Notes under the pieces: generated by a model
Seen by the model: the letters and a program-made list of their open reading frames with translations, nothing else
Told to the model about the DNA's origin: nothing
Databases searched by the model: none
Part shown: positions 47,051-58,996 of the stretch, piece after piece
Layout of the letters: each line of letters begins with the position of its first letter
How positions within the stretch are numbered: the first letter of the stretch is position 1
Source of the DNA: Grosmannia clavigera kw1407
Lineage: Eukaryota > Ascomycota > Sordariomycetes > Ophiostomatales > Ophiostomataceae
DNA length: 64,000 nt
Direction of reading: 5' to 3'
Assembly: GCF_000143105.1 (NCBI RefSeq)
Contig: NW_014040765.1
Coordinates: 682,001-746,000 of the forward strand
Position numbers and translations under genes: made by a program

Positions 47051-47881
47051 TCAGAGAAGGCCGCTGAACAGGTTGTCGAACTCATCTCCGCCGCGCTTCC
47101 TCTTCCTCTGTTTCTCCTTCTTCTTGTCCTTCTCTTTCCTGTCCGCCTTGGTAGTGTTTATGCTGCCGTGTTCTTCGTTGCCTTCCGGCTGCCTCGGCTG
47201 TCTTGCTGCCTCTATCGTTGGTTTTTGGGCCGCCCGTGTGACGGCCTCGCCGAGGTCGTCGTTGCCGTCGCCAGCCCGTCGTTTTTCTCGTGTGCCAGTG
47301 GCGGCTCGTCCTTGATCTGCAGGTAGTTTCTGACTTTCCTGACTTTCCCGACTTTCCCGGCTTTCGGCCGCGGTTGGTTCGTCCTCGTGGATAACGAACA
47401 CGAGCACGGCTCGAATCTGGGCGAGGACGGCTAGTAGTAGCAGGCCGAGCGGGGCAAACTGCTTGTCGACGACGAGGCGGGAGAAGGCGCTGTGAAGACG
47501 TATGTTAGACATGGTTCAGCTGGACAGCCCGCTGCAGAGACTGAACGACTCCACGTACAGATACGCTTTTGGGACCAGGTTCGACTGCATCCAGCGAGCG
47601 CGCTGTGTCGGAGCGTCGCTGACGACGTCCCGCTTCCTCGACGGTCGCTTCTGCTGCTGCTTCTTCTGTTGTAGCTGCTGCTGGGCGTGCAGCTCTTCGC
47701 GCAGCTTCTCGGCATGTCGCCGCAGCTGCTGGAAGGGCGCCCACCAGTAGGCCGACAGGCGGTGCTGATTCTTGTGGCGGTGCTGAAAGCCGGCGATCAT
47801 GCCGAGGGCAGCTTCGAGCGATTCGGCGGGCGATGCGGCAGCCACCGGGACGGCTGTCGTTGCAGCCGGTGTCGTGGCCAT
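47051..47881 (-). CDS. rmp1: RNase MRP protein subunit Rmp1
   Basis: Two exons, 47881-47559 and 47489-47051, 253 aa. The Rmp1 domain is spread over the intron: HRHKNQHRLSAYWWAPFQQL with a following helix in exon 1, RARWMQSNLVPKAYL at the junction, and AFSRLVVDKQFAPLGLLLLA opening exon 2. The remaining C-terminal half is low-complexity, Glu/Ser- then Lys/Arg-rich (KADRKEKDKKKEKQRKRKRG). Rmp1 is specific to RNase MRP, which cuts pre-rRNA at site A3 and some mRNAs, and is absent from RNase P. The join restores the conserved core exactly, which supports the splice sites. Confidence 0.88.
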
Positions 47882-48350
47882 TGTGTGTCTGTAGACGAAG
47901 ACAGAAAAGCTTGTCTTGCTTGTCATCCATGTTGAAAACAATACTAGCCTTGTCTCTTCTATGCAGTGTAGTGCGTTAAGCGAGCGGCTAGCCTTGGGTG
48001 TGGCGTAGACCCACAAGTCTAACTGGTCGATTGGGCAATTCGCCCGATAGCGGGGGCGGGGTTGACTAACAGCTGTGAAAAAAAAAAAAAAATAGTGAAA
48101 AAAAATGAAGGAGTCGGAGCGGGATGGCTGACTAGACGAACGAGGCTTTGGCGAGAGGAGGGCGCGGGTGACAAAAAAAAAAAAAAAAAAATAGATGGAC
48201 CAGGAAAGCAAGGCAAGCAGACCAACCGGCGATCACTGCTGTTCGACTGGTCCGTGGTCGATCTGAAATCTGCACGTCTTGCATCGAGTGGCCGCATTGG
48301 TCTGGACTCGTATCGACTCACCAACTCGTCTTCTCTTCAGCCTCTTCCCA
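47882..48350. promoter_or_regulatory. Divergent Rmp1 / Ade5,7 promoter with poly(dA) tracts
   Basis: 469 bp between divergent ATGs. It contains two long A runs on the plus strand, 15 A (48078-48092) and 19 A (48173-48191). Poly(dA:dT) tracts keep promoters free of nucleosomes in fungi. TGACTA occurs near 48063 and 48129, close to the TGACTC core bound by Bas1/Gcn4 at yeast ADE genes, but not identical. Confidence 0.55.
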
Positions 48351-50804
48351 ATGGAACCGCTGACAGTTCTCCTCGTCGGCAACGGCGGCCGCGAGCACGC
48401 CCTCGCATGGAAGCTAGCCCAGTCGCCGCGCGTCGGCCGCATCCTGGCGGTGCCGGGCAACGGTGGCACGGCGTCGACGGCCAAGACAGAAAACGTGGCG
48501 GCAACGACAGCAACGGCCGAGGACTTTGCATCGCTGGTGGCGCTGGCTCGCCGCGAAAACGTCGGGCTGGTGGTTCCGGGACCCGAGGCGCCGCTGGTGG
48601 CCGGCATCGTTGACACGTTCCGTGATGCCGGCATCGCCTGTTTTGGGCCCAGCAAAGCAGCTGCTCGACTTGAAGCCAGCAAGGCTTTCAGCAAGGACTT
48701 TATGCAGCGCCACAGCATTCCGACTGCGGCCTACCGCAACTTCCGCGACTTTGACGCTGCCTGCCGCTACGTCGAGCAGCTCGTCCCCGCCGACCGTCGT
48801 CCTACCCCCGAGACTGCTGTGCCGGCTGTCGTGATCAAGGCCGATGGCATCGCTGCCGGAAAAGGCGTTATTCTCCCCCACACGCGCCAGGAGGCTCTCG
48901 CAGCCCTTCGTGCCATCATGGTCGATCTCGAGTTTGGTGCTGCTGCTGGTGCCGAGGTCGTCATCGAAGAGTTTCTCGATGGCGATGAACTCAGCATCCT
49001 CACCTTTTGCGACGGCCACTCCTTCCGCTCTCTGCCTGCCGCCCAGGATCACAAGCGCATCTTTGACGGAGACCGCGGCCCCAACACTGGCGGCATGGGC
49101 TGTTATGCTCCCACTGCTCTCGCCACGCCCGCCCTCCTCGAGCTGGTCGACCGCGACATCCTGCAGCCTACCATCGCCGGCATGCGCAAGGAGTGGGCCC
49201 CCTTCCGCGGTATTCTCTTCACCGGCCTCATGATCTCGCCTGCCGGCGTTCCCAAGGTCCTCGAGTACAATGTCCGCTTCGGCGACCCCGAGACCCAGAC
49301 GGTTTTGCCTCTGCTTTCGTCCGATACCGATCTCGCCCAGGTCATGCTCGCCTGCTGCCACGGCTGTCTCGACGCGGTCGATATTCACACTGAGAACCGT
49401 TTTAGCGCCACCGTCGTCGTTGCTGCTCCCGGCTATCCCGGTTCCTATCCCAAGGGCACGCCCATGACCGTTGGCGAACCTGCTGTCGGCTCCGACATCT
49501 CCATCTTCCACGCTGGCACTACGCGCGATCCTGTCTCTGGCGCCTTGAAGACTGCTGGAGGTCGTGTCATTGCTGCTACCGCCACGGCTGAGACTCTCGA
49601 GGCTGCTGTTGCCAAGGCTTACGCCCACGGCCTACCGCTTATCCGCTTTGACGGCATGCAGTTCCGCAAAGATATTGCTCACCGCGCCTTCCGCAAGTCT
49701 TCTCCTTCTGTTGCTGCTGCTCCCACCTCTCTCTCCTATGCCGACGCCGGCGTCAGCATCGAGGCCGGCAACCAACTCGTCCAGCGCATCAAAAAGGCCG
49801 TCGCCTCCACCGCCATTCCCGGAGCCGATGCCGAAATCGGTGGCTTCGGCGGCGAGGTCGACTTGGCCAAAGCCAACCTGACCTCTTCGGCCCTGCCCAT
49901 CATCGTTGGCGCCATCGACGGCGTCGGCACCAAACTTAAGATCGCTCTCGACATCGGCAAGCACGACACTGTCGGCATCGACCTCGTCGCCATGAACGTC
50001 AACGACCTCGTCGTCCAGGGCGCCCGTCCTCTCATGTTCCTCGACTACATCGGCTGCAGTCGTCTCAACAGCGATGTCGCCGCTGCCTTTGTCGAGGGTG
50101 TTGCTGCCGGCTGTCGTGAGTCTGGCTGTGCCCTCGTCGGCGGCGAGACTGCTGAGATGCCCGGCATGTACCAGGATGACGAGTATGATGCTGCCGGAGC
50201 CGCCATCGGCGTCATGCACGAGTCCGCTCGTCTGCCGCGTACCGCCGACCTCGTTGCCGGCGACGTCCTGCTCGGCCTCGCCTCCAGTGGCGTCCACTCC
50301 AACGGCTTCTCGCTCGTCCGCCGCATTGTCGACCGTTCTGGCTTGCCTTACTCCTCTCCCGTGCCGTGGTCCACTGCTGGCACTGCTGCTGCCGGTGCCA
50401 CCACTCTTGGCGCCGCCCTGCTCACTCCCACTCGCATTTATGTCCGCTCGCTGTTGCAGGTCGTTGAGCGCATCAAGGGCCTCGCCCACATCACCGGCGG
50501 CGGCCTCACCGAAAACGTCCCTCGCATGCTCCCCGACCACCTCTCGGCTTCTATCGACGTCGCCTCCTGGCCCGTTCCACCCGTCTTTGCCTGGCTGCGT
50601 CAGCAGGGCAATGTCGTGCCCCCCGAGATGGCTCGCACTTTCAACAACGGCATCGGCATGGTCCTAGCCGCTGCTCCCGAAGAGGTTGCCCACGTCACCG
50701 CCACCCTCGAGGCTGCTGGCGAGCGTATCTTCCGTATCGGCCAGCTGGTGCCGCGTGGCGACGACCACGGATGCATTCTGACCAACCTGGACACCTGGGC
50801 GTAA
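48351..50804 (+). CDS. ade5,7: Bifunctional GAR synthetase / AIR synthetase (Ade5,7)
   Basis: Single exon, 817 aa. The N-terminal half (about 1-430) is phosphoribosylamine-glycine ligase: LLVGNGGREHALAWKLAQ, VPGPEAPLVAG, the ATP-grasp region VIKADGIAAGKGVILP, EEFLDGDELSILTFCDG and NTGGMGCYAPT. The C-terminal half (about 480-817) is phosphoribosylformylglycinamidine cyclo-ligase (AIR synthetase): GVGTKLKIALD, MNVNDLVVQGARPLMFLDYI, GGETAEMPGMY and SSGVHSNGFSLVRR. They catalyse steps 2 and 5 of purine synthesis in the cytosol. The fused order GARS-AIRS is normal for fungi; the GART part found in animals is missing, as expected. The first ATG in frame (48351) starts directly at the conserved N-terminal strand. 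Confidence 0.96.
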   Translation: MEPLTVLLVGNGGREHALAWKLAQSPRVGRILAVPGNGGTASTAKTENVAATTATAEDFASLVALARRENVGLVVPGPEAPLVAGIVDTFRDAGIACFGPSKAAARLEASKAFSKDFMQRHSIPTAAYRNFRDFDAACRYVEQLVPADRRPTPETAVPAVVIKADGIAAGKGVILPHTRQEALAALRAIMVDLEFGAAAGAEVVIEEFLDGDELSILTFCDGHSFRSLPAAQDHKRIFDGDRGPNTGGMGCYAPTALATPALLELVDRDILQPTIAGMRKEWAPFRGILFTGLMISPAGVPKVLEYNVRFGDPETQTVLPLLSSDTDLAQVMLACCHGCLDAVDIHTENRFSATVVVAAPGYPGSYPKGTPMTVGEPAVGSDISIFHAGTTRDPVSGALKTAGGRVIAATATAETLEAAVAKAYAHGLPLIRFDGMQFRKDIAHRAFRKSSPSVAAAPTSLSYADAGVSIEAGNQLVQRIKKAVASTAIPGADAEIGGFGGEVDLAKANLTSSALPIIVGAIDGVGTKLKIALDIGKHDTVGIDLVAMNVNDLVVQGARPLMFLDYIGCSRLNSDVAAAFVEGVAAGCRESGCALVGGETAEMPGMYQDDEYDAAGAAIGVMHESARLPRTADLVAGDVLLGLASSGVHSNGFSLVRRIVDRSGLPYSSPVPWSTAGTAAAGATTLGAALLTPTRIYVRSLLQVVERIKGLAHITGGGLTENVPRMLPDHLSASIDVASWPVPPVFAWLRQQGNVVPPEMARTFNNGIGMVLAAAPEEVAHVTATLEAAGERIFRIGQLVPRGDDHGCILTNLDTWA

Positions 50805-51085
50805 TTTTTTGTCTTTGGGTGATTCTGCTGAACATGCGGCTATTTGTCTTGTCAGAAAGAAGAACAAAAAAAAGGGGGAAACATTGGCGGCTTGTGAAGG
50901 TATGGCTAGTTCATATAGACTCCCAGAACCAATATGCATGTGTGTAAACATCTCGTCACATAACCAAAAAAAAAAATCTTTTAAAATTGTATACTCAGAC
51001 GTGTTGCTGTGCTATGTGTGTACGTGATGATGACGATGATGATGTTCTCCTGAGGCATATACGACGGAACGTGCGGCAGCACCGT

Positions 51086-53639
51086 CTACTCCACACCCAA
51101 AAGACTCTTCGGCAGGAATGACCAGACTGTGCCCACGACCGAGAGCACGATCGACAGCGACAGCATGGCATACTGGAGCACCTTGTCTCTGCCCGACAGA
51201 CTGTTACCAAAGAGCTTCAGATGAAACAATATCGGCAAAGTGACGCAGATCGTGAAGCATAGCGCGCTGCCCATAAAGGCCATGATGCTGTCGAAAGCCG
51301 GAAAGACGACCGAAATGGCAAAGAAGGACAGGATCGTCAGCACGCGGATGGCCACCTTGACAATGGTCCGGCCGACCTGTCCTGGCGCATCGGCCGCCAC
51401 CTGTTGATGCGTGCCCGCCAGTACCTCGATCGTCGTGATGATGGGTCGTGCATTGAGTGGAATCTTGGTCAGCGGGATGATGGCGATCATGACACAGAGA
51501 AGAAGCGTAAGCGCCCGTGGATACCCGGATGTTGACAGAATGTTGGCTGTGATCTCGTCCATGACATCGTCACCAAACATGAGCAGTCCAACCACAGCCG
51601 TCGTGACGTCCAGAAAGTACTGACAGCCGCATCAGTGAAAGCTCGCGTGGGGCTTGCAGGAGGAAATGGCCAACTTACAGTAAACGAAAACGTCACCTTC
51701 ACGGCCTTGGCATACTTGGCTGGATGTCGCATGTCACGGTAGATCTGTCACAGACCAGTCAGCACGACGCACACACGCTTCTATGCACAGCACGCTCTCA
51801 CATTTGGAAACACGCTGTGGCCGCCCCAGGGCGACATGAGAAGGCCAAACGACAGCGGCAGCGTCAGCCAGTTGGCCGGGAACATGTACGTAGCCGCCGG
51901 CTGCAGCAGCGAGCCGGGCGACGTCTTCTTGGTGAAGCCGTCAATGACGACAATGGAGACAACTGCACGGAGATCCTGTCAGCATCTAGAGCGAACAACG
52001 GAAAAGCATCTCACTCACTGCTAAAACAACAGACGATGCCGATGATGCTGGTCACACTCAGCAACCGCATCGGAAGAAAGTTCAGGGGTATCATGATCAC
52101 ACAGCAGAGAGCCTTCCACTCGAGCGCTGTCAGCAAGCCCGGGAACAGCAGGCCCAGCGAGTCGGCGAAGAGCACGACAAGCGCCACACACGCCGCCATC
52201 AGCTCCACTGTGAACAGCAGACTGGTCATCACGCGCGCCCGCGGGCCAAACGAGATAAACGCCAGGTCTGAGAAGGTGATGACGACCGGGTCCAGGTCCA
52301 TGCACTTGGCCAGCAGCCGCGCCGTGTAGGCCGTGACGACAGCCGCCATCAGCAGCGTCGTCATGCCGCAGATCCAGCCAGCATACCGGATGCCCATCGG
52401 CAGACTCAGCAGCCCCACGCCAATCAGAACATTGATCGAGTTGAAGATGGTCTGCGGCAGCGTAGACTGGCCCTCGACCGTCAGGATGATCTTGCCGTCC
52501 TCCTCGACCTCTTTGACCAGGATGGCCGGCCGCTCGTCAAGGGTCGCTATCAGTCCGACGTCTTCGCCAATAGCTTCCACTTCCTCTACCTCCGGGCCCG
52601 GCTGATGCTGATGCTGATGCTGATGCTGATGCTGCTGTTGCCGCCGCCACAGCGACCCCGCTTGGGTCATTGATCCAGACGCCAAGCCGCTGCCGCGGCG
52701 GCCGGTCATGGTGTCGTACGTCAGGCCGGCTGCCGAGCTGACAGAGCCGTACGGATATGACCGATACGACCGGTACGACCCGGGCGACCCATAGCTGCCA
52801 ATGACAGGAGATGTGCCCAGGAGGCCAGCACCCCCCACCGCAGCGGATGCCAGATGCGGCGGATACCCAAAGATGGACGACGTGCTGCCAGCTCGAAACG
52901 CACGCGTCAGCCCGGATGACCCGAGCAGGCTCTTGTGCTCCGCATTCTCTGCATCATCCAGGCCGTCCTGTTGGTCCGTAGCCAGATTACTGCCACCCGG
53001 TTCGGACGGCGCAGCCGAAGGCAGGGTGTTATCGGACGTCAATGGTGTCCCCACAGCTTCCTCGTCGACAAAGCTGCGGCCGTACGCCTCGGAGTTCGGA
53101 GCGCCGAATATCGGCTCTTGATCGGCGGCAAAGACAAACGACGGCGGCTGCGGTATGACCTCGGTGAAGCCAGCCGCACGCTGCCAGCTCCGGGTGAACG
53201 AGCGGATGCTGTTGACACCTCCAATCTCGGTCAGGGCGGCGAGGCGTGCTCCAATGGACGACCTGCGAAATACCAGTCAGTGCATGCTCCCAAAGGCTGC
53301 TCACGTGCTCACGTGCTCTGGTGGAGAGAGAGAGACAGCAGAAAAGAAGATGGAAGCTCACCTTCGCCGCCTCAAGGGAGGCCACTCTCCTGCCCCTCTC
53401 CGGCTGCCCACATCACCGTCGTCGAAAGGATCACGCTGGCCGTCGTCCAGCAGCCGAGATGAGTCGTCGCCATCGCCGTCGCCGTCGGGTGCGAACTGCA
53501 CGCCCTGGAAGTAGAAGCCGGCTGACGATACGCTGTCGTTGCGCTGCAGAGAAGCCGCCGCGTGCGCTTGGCTGTTATCGTCCGTCATGGCCGCCGCATC
53601 GTTTCCGCTGGACGTATTGGACGCGTCGGCCGGGGCCAT
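51086..53639 (-). CDS. Avt1-like vacuolar amino acid transporter (AAAP family)
   Basis: Five exons, 53639-53362, 53262-52019, 51962-51802, 51744-51679 and 51619-51086, 760 aa. A long hydrophilic N-terminal tail of about 350 residues contains acidic and Ser/Tyr-rich segments and a (QH)n run (HQHQHQHQHQHQ, 52604-52640). The transport domain follows, opening with STLPQTIFNSINVLIGVGLL and SLPMGIRYAGW, the first-helix signature of the AAAP/SLC32 family. About ten further helices follow, with SFGLLMSPWGGHSVFPNIYRD between them. Yeast Avt1 moves neutral amino acids into the vacuole using the proton gradient. Substrate here is inferred. Convergent with Ade5,7 (281 bp apart). Confidence 0.9.
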
Positions 53640-54957
53640 GAGGGAGGAGAGAGGACGGTCCGGAAGTTGACCAACACAGCCAAGGTTTGTAGGATTGCCC
53701 GTTTTTCAAGCCTTTTTCAAGCCTTTTTCGCGTTCCTAAGCGCCTGCCGTGATAATCAAACCTAGTCTCCACGATAAGAAGGTGCCGCCCGGTGCTGTAG
53801 CAAGCTCTTTCCCGTTGCTGTTTCCGTTGCTGTTTGGGAGAGGGACGAACGAGGCGTCGCAAATAAGCAATTGAATGTATCTGTGCACACGCAATCCTTC
53901 TCACACCCGAAATGATACAGAAGTAGGTGCGAAAGCACAGAGCGAGGTTGAAAGGGCAGAATAGGCAGGTTGGAGCTAGTTACGAAGTTACCAAACAAAT
54001 ACTAGTAAACTACATCGCAAATATACTAACAGAGTCCTTTATCTACGTTGTATGACACAACATTGCAGCTAAAATACCTTGCTCGAAGCGAATCTTCGAT
54101 ATGCTCTTATCTATCGAGCTTCCCACGAGATTTCTGTCCAAGCTGCAAAATTCATTACACGATACGCAAAGTACGAGTACCAGCTAATGCGAACGCTCGC
54201 GAACGCCTTCGCCCAACCAGATATCACAAAACGGCTTATCACCACCTACCGAGTACAGAGCACGTAGGTTTCATTTTCCGCTATCTGCTGACATCTGCAA
54301 TGCATATCTCCTGATCTTTGCAACACGCGCTAGCGCGTTTGGCTTGCATCACACTAGGCTCCTTTCAATCACATTGTCACGAGCTTCAATTGAAGTTGCA
54401 AATGGGTAACTTCTGGTATATACTATGGTTACTATCTAATACGCAGAAAGCGACTTGAACTATATCGAATTTCATCAACCAAACAGAAATGCTGACTTAT
54501 GGGTGCGCCACTGTGATCCCCAAAAAGCTTCCAACTCCGAAGAAAAATACACCTCGACCAGTTTGACTCTCAATCAGTCTCAGTCGTTCCCAAACGCCGT
54601 CTCGTCATGCAGGAGAAAAAAGGAAATGAAAATAAAAGAGAGGCGATAAAAGAGATGCACCTATTCTGAGGTTTCGTCGTTTTCGTCAGATACCTTCCCC
54701 ATCATGCTCTTTTTTTGTAACCCGACAAGGAATGCCGGATGAATGCGGTCTGTACAAATGAAAATAAAATACCCGCCAACATGAGAAGAAACAGGTAAGA
54801 AAACACAATGTAAAATGAGAGAGAAAGATCAGAAAGATCAAAGAAACCGACAACCCATAGTCAGCAGATCCTACCCCAGTCGCCTAGAGGCGTTGATGAA
54901 AAAAAAATATTAGTCCAAATACAAGTGGTGGCTAGGCCAAGGAGCAAGTCTCCTTTC
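53640..54957. other. Intergenic region
   Basis: 1.3 kb between the Avt1-like start and the kinase stop, both minus strand. It holds the transporter promoter and the kinase 3' UTR; AT-rich at 54600-54910. No gene seen. Confidence 0.45.
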
Positions 54958-57054
54958 CTACCAGCCACCAACCCATTCAAGGTCGGTGAAATCGACGCGT
55001 CTGTCCCGGCGCCAGCCCCAATTCCAGCCTCGACCTTTGTTCCAAGGGCATCCCTTGGTACGGTCCTTGCCCGCGTTCAATTTGTTCGGGCTACTGTGAA
55101 AACCAATCGAAGACACATTGTGGGTAGAGGTGATGTGGTGTGCCTGGCGAGGAGGAGACCCGCTGTGGTGATCCCAAGCATGTCCCGATGTTGAGTTGTA
55201 GCCGTACCCAAGAGCATTTTCGCTTTGAAACCCCGTGCGCATCGTCCAGCCCTGCTGGGATGTCGAGCTCTTCGACCCTGAAGAAGAGCCAGTGTGTGCC
55301 CGGCGCCTCTCGCCCAACGCCACCCACTTGTCCAAAGCCGATGGCGACTTGGCAGCGTCGGGAAGATGAGACCGTGCCACAAGGCTAGGAAACACATCCT
55401 TGGAATGCTCGTGCTCAGCCTTCTCGTCTTGAAGCGGATCCGCGAAGAAGAGATCATCGGCGCTGTCATCATGAACATTGGCAAGAGCAGAGTGCTTCAG
55501 TGAAACAGACGCATCCATGGCCAATGACTTGGTCGCCGGGGACAAACCCTGGCGAGGGGTGTTGTCATCTTCGACGACCAGCTTTCGCTCGGCACCATCC
55601 AGTGCACCGTCCTGGCTCCAGGTCCTAGCATTGAGCTTCTTCAGGGCCTCCAGCTGTTTTGCACGCTCCTCCTCCTCTTCCTCTTCTTCATCCCACATAT
55701 CACTCCAGCTCTTGGACACGGCATCCTTACGGCCGAATACCAGTGACATGTCTGGCGCGTTGCGGGTCCGGGACATGGCAATTGGAAGTGAGCCGGCCAT
55801 GGGTGACACCCTGTCAGCAAGAGCCCGTCCTGACTGTGGCAGTTGTAGCTGTTTCGACTTCGGCTGGCTGAGTGCAAACGAGCTCATGGAGGCACCAAAG
55901 CTTGAGTCGAGGACCGAAGCCATCGACGGAGTCTCACCGGTCATGGCAGACATCCAGTCAGAGTTTGTGGCTTCAGACTTCGAGAAAAGCTCCTCGGTGT
56001 AACAGCTCTCATTATCAGGAATGGCACTCAGCTGACGCATATCGAGCAGCGAGTTTGCATGCAAAGCCTTTGCCCATGGAAAAGCATTGCCGCATTCGAT
56101 CTGAGGGCTCTGGACTGATGGCGTGCGCAGAGGCTCCCGGTTAGCGGAGGCGACGACCCGACAATCTGCCGAGCAGAACTCATCAAGGGCTTCGTCCAAA
56201 GTAGTAAAGCTAACCAAGCGGTACAGAGCATTGCGCGCGCCGATTAAAGAACGCTTCGTCGGATCCAAATTCATGCACTGGACAATCACCTCATAGGTAT
56301 CCAGAGACATGGACGGGAACACGTCGAACAGGGATTGCTTGTCGCGAGAAAAGTCGAGGAACAACGGGTCAGACTCCGTAGGCGTCGTGAAGGGATTGCG
56401 AGAAAAGAGAATGTTGAGCAGGCAAATACCAATGGCCCAGATATCAGCCTGCGCCGGGGAGTAGCCAGCACCGGCCGAGTCAAACTGCTCCGGAGACATG
56501 TAACGGTCGCTGCCGACTGTAGTTTCGTAGGTCCACTTATCAGTGGTGGCGAGACCGAAGTCTCCCAGCTTCATGGAACCTGACTGCGATAGAAAGATAT
56601 TCTCAGGCTTGATGTCACGGTGGTAAATGCCCTTCGAGTGGATATATTCAACAGCATTGATCAATTCCAGCATGAAGCGGCGAACGTGCTCGGTCTCGAG
56701 CGGACCCTGGCCGTTGCGGATAGCCTCGTACAGGTCACCGCGCTGACAGAACTCGAGGACAATGTAAACATGAGTGTCGGTTTCAAACGACTCGACAAGG
56801 TTGACAATGTTTGGGTGCCGGCCCAGAAAGCTGTGCAGAACCAGCTCCTCCGACTGGTCGTCAACGGCAAATTCGAAGCCAGCTTCGTCAGCAGCACTCT
56901 TCTTAGTCAAGCACTTGATAGCAACGTTCTCGCCGGTCTCAATGTTCTTGGCCTGAAAGACCATACCGAAGGAGCCGTGGTTGAGGGGTGCGACAGTGCG
57001 GTAGCGTCCGTCGAGGACCATACCACACTGGAAGTGTTCTCGCAGGCACGACAT
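54958..57054 (-). CDS. Serine/threonine protein kinase of the Ran1/Ksp1 type
   Basis: Single exon, 698 aa. The kinase domain (about 17-290) is at the N terminus: glycine loop NHGSFGMVF (26-33), Lys47 in VAIKCL, catalytic loop YHRDIKPENIFL (144-155), DFG 165-167 and SPEQF as the APE equivalent. All catalytic residues are present, so it should be active. The C-terminal 400 residues are disordered, with Ser- and acid-rich stretches and a WSDMWDEEEEEEEERAK block. Relatives are fission yeast Ran1/Pat1 and budding yeast Ksp1, which act in nutrient signalling, filamentous growth and meiotic control. The exact orthologue is not settled by what I can see. The upstream sequence is long and pyrimidine-rich on this strand. 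Confidence 0.88.
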   Translation of the reverse strand: MSCLREHFQCGMVLDGRYRTVAPLNHGSFGMVFQAKNIETGENVAIKCLTKKSAADEAGFEFAVDDQSEELVLHSFLGRHPNIVNLVESFETDTHVYIVLEFCQRGDLYEAIRNGQGPLETEHVRRFMLELINAVEYIHSKGIYHRDIKPENIFLSQSGSMKLGDFGLATTDKWTYETTVGSDRYMSPEQFDSAGAGYSPAQADIWAIGICLLNILFSRNPFTTPTESDPLFLDFSRDKQSLFDVFPSMSLDTYEVIVQCMNLDPTKRSLIGARNALYRLVSFTTLDEALDEFCSADCRVVASANREPLRTPSVQSPQIECGNAFPWAKALHANSLLDMRQLSAIPDNESCYTEELFSKSEATNSDWMSAMTGETPSMASVLDSSFGASMSSFALSQPKSKQLQLPQSGRALADRVSPMAGSLPIAMSRTRNAPDMSLVFGRKDAVSKSWSDMWDEEEEEEEERAKQLEALKKLNARTWSQDGALDGAERKLVVEDDNTPRQGLSPATKSLAMDASVSLKHSALANVHDDSADDLFFADPLQDEKAEHEHSKDVFPSLVARSHLPDAAKSPSALDKWVALGERRRAHTGSSSGSKSSTSQQGWTMRTGFQSENALGYGYNSTSGHAWDHHSGSPPRQAHHITSTHNVSSIGFHSSPNKLNAGKDRTKGCPWNKGRGWNWGWRRDRRVDFTDLEWVGGW

Positions 57055-58996
57055 TCTGATCTGAGGTTCGGCAGTTCTGAGCGAGGGATAGAAAAATTAG
57101 ATCCAGGTAGAGAAACCGCGCGGTAGCGTAGTTGGATGGATGGCGATGCGGAATCGGTGCAATAAAACCAAAAAAAGAGCACAGAGAGAGAAGGGTATAT
57201 AGTCGTGATCGTGAAAAGGGGAAAGTTGAAATAGGTCGAAAGACGAGATGATACAAGTCGACAGCACACACAACACTAGGCTCGTTCCTCCGGGGAAGTC
57301 TGAAAGCTCCCTGTATTTATGTAGTGACGAAGCTTGTCGACAAAATCAAGTATGTCGAGCGTTCGCGGTGAGTCAGCGAGACTGTTGTGCGGTGGTCGAG
57401 AGAGGTGAAGGAAATTGACAGAAGTTGGTGTGCGCGTTTAGAGCGGGCGAGAGTGTAGAGGACATAAATGCAAGGAACGCCAGTATATTCGTATCGTTGT
57501 CAGAGGCTCATGTGTGTTGGTGTGTGAAAACAAAAAAATGATCAAAGGTACTGCTGTCTAAAAGATCAGGCAAGTCACCCCAGATAACGCGGAGCGAGTG
57601 CAAAGAGAAAAACGGGAGGTCGCTATAATAACATTGGAGCGATTGGAATAGTAAAGAATGATGTTGAAGTAAGATCAACGGTCGATGATTGGACAAAGGA
57701 GTGTCAATTGTGTTTTGTTTGTGAACAGATGGTGGGCGAGTAGCTAATAAGCCACGAGAAGATGTTCACGGTTGTCAAAGAGGTAGAGAGCACGATCCAC
57801 GTGAGGAAGGGACGTAGAAGATGGGCTGACTCGTCGAGAGGAAGAGGGTGAAGTGGGAGGAGGCGAGTCAAGAGAGTTAAACAACAAGAGATCTTATCGT
57901 ACACTCTCTGCGAGGTCGGCTGTAACCATACGGAGACGGCCGGTGTGCCGTGCCGAATTGAACAGGTAGGAGAAGAGTATGACTCTTCAACCCGCCGTGT
58001 TCTGACGATCACAAGCCTCAACTAGCGCGAAGAGCCGAGCAGACGATGTGGAGCTTCTCGGTAGGGGGCTGACGTGCGAGTGCAGAGTGGCAGATAAGAA
58101 CTAAAACAGTTGTCGTCGGTCGCTTGGAAGAGCTCTTGCTCTGTCGAGGCCAATATAGGTGGTAGATGAGGGGTGCAAAATGCTGTGGAGAGTGGAGGGA
58201 AGGTCGTGGAATTGCGGACTTGCTCGTTGTCAACAAGGATATCGAGGCCGGAGGCAGTCGGGAAATAGTCGGAATCAATCTAGTCACCAGGAACCCGACA
58301 ACAACAAAGAACAGGCGATTGCGTCAAAGGTGCAGAGAGAGAGCGATGTCGATAACGGGGTGATGCCGGTTGTAGAAGATCGCGGTTCTCTTTGCAGGCA
58401 GATGCATTGATAGGCAGCACAAGGTCGGAAGAATGGTTTATTGCCTATTATAGTTCTTTGCGTTGATCGGGTACTAGGGACTGACGAAGAAGAGGGGGGA
58501 AACGGAGAGAAGAAGAAAGAACGGACTGGATGCGGATTAGGATATGAGGAAGTGAGAGGGTAAAAGGGAAGGAAAGAGAGAAGAGGAAAGAGGAGAACGC
58601 TGGGAAGGCGGTGGAGGCAGGTTGGGTGAGTATCTCCAGAGCGGGTGGGCGGTGAGTGGAGAGTGGAGTGAGAAGGGGACCTACTGCAGGTTTGATGAGG
58701 AAATGGGCGCCGATGGAGGGGGTGTGGTAGTAGCGGGTGTGGTGCATGATAGGTCCCTCCAGGGCAATAACACAGTCGCTCTCGCAAGTACACGCCCAAG
58801 CAGAACCTGTGGGAGGGACAAGAGAGCCATGGAAACAGAGAGAACCAGGCCGGAAGACAGCGGAATGGTGCAATTAGGGGGGGGCTGATCCTAGACCGGG
58901 CTGGGCTTTTAGCAGCAATTACGAGTACACGAGCCGAGCATGAGTACTTGGCCAGTACGGGAGTTCATACGGTAGTACGGGTATGGGGAGAAAACC

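Noticed and set aside
48414..50540. Two long minus-strand ORFs (404 and 302 codons) opposite Ade5,7.
   Set aside because: Shadow frames caused by strong third-base C bias; no domain, and the sense strand is a complete, conserved enzyme.
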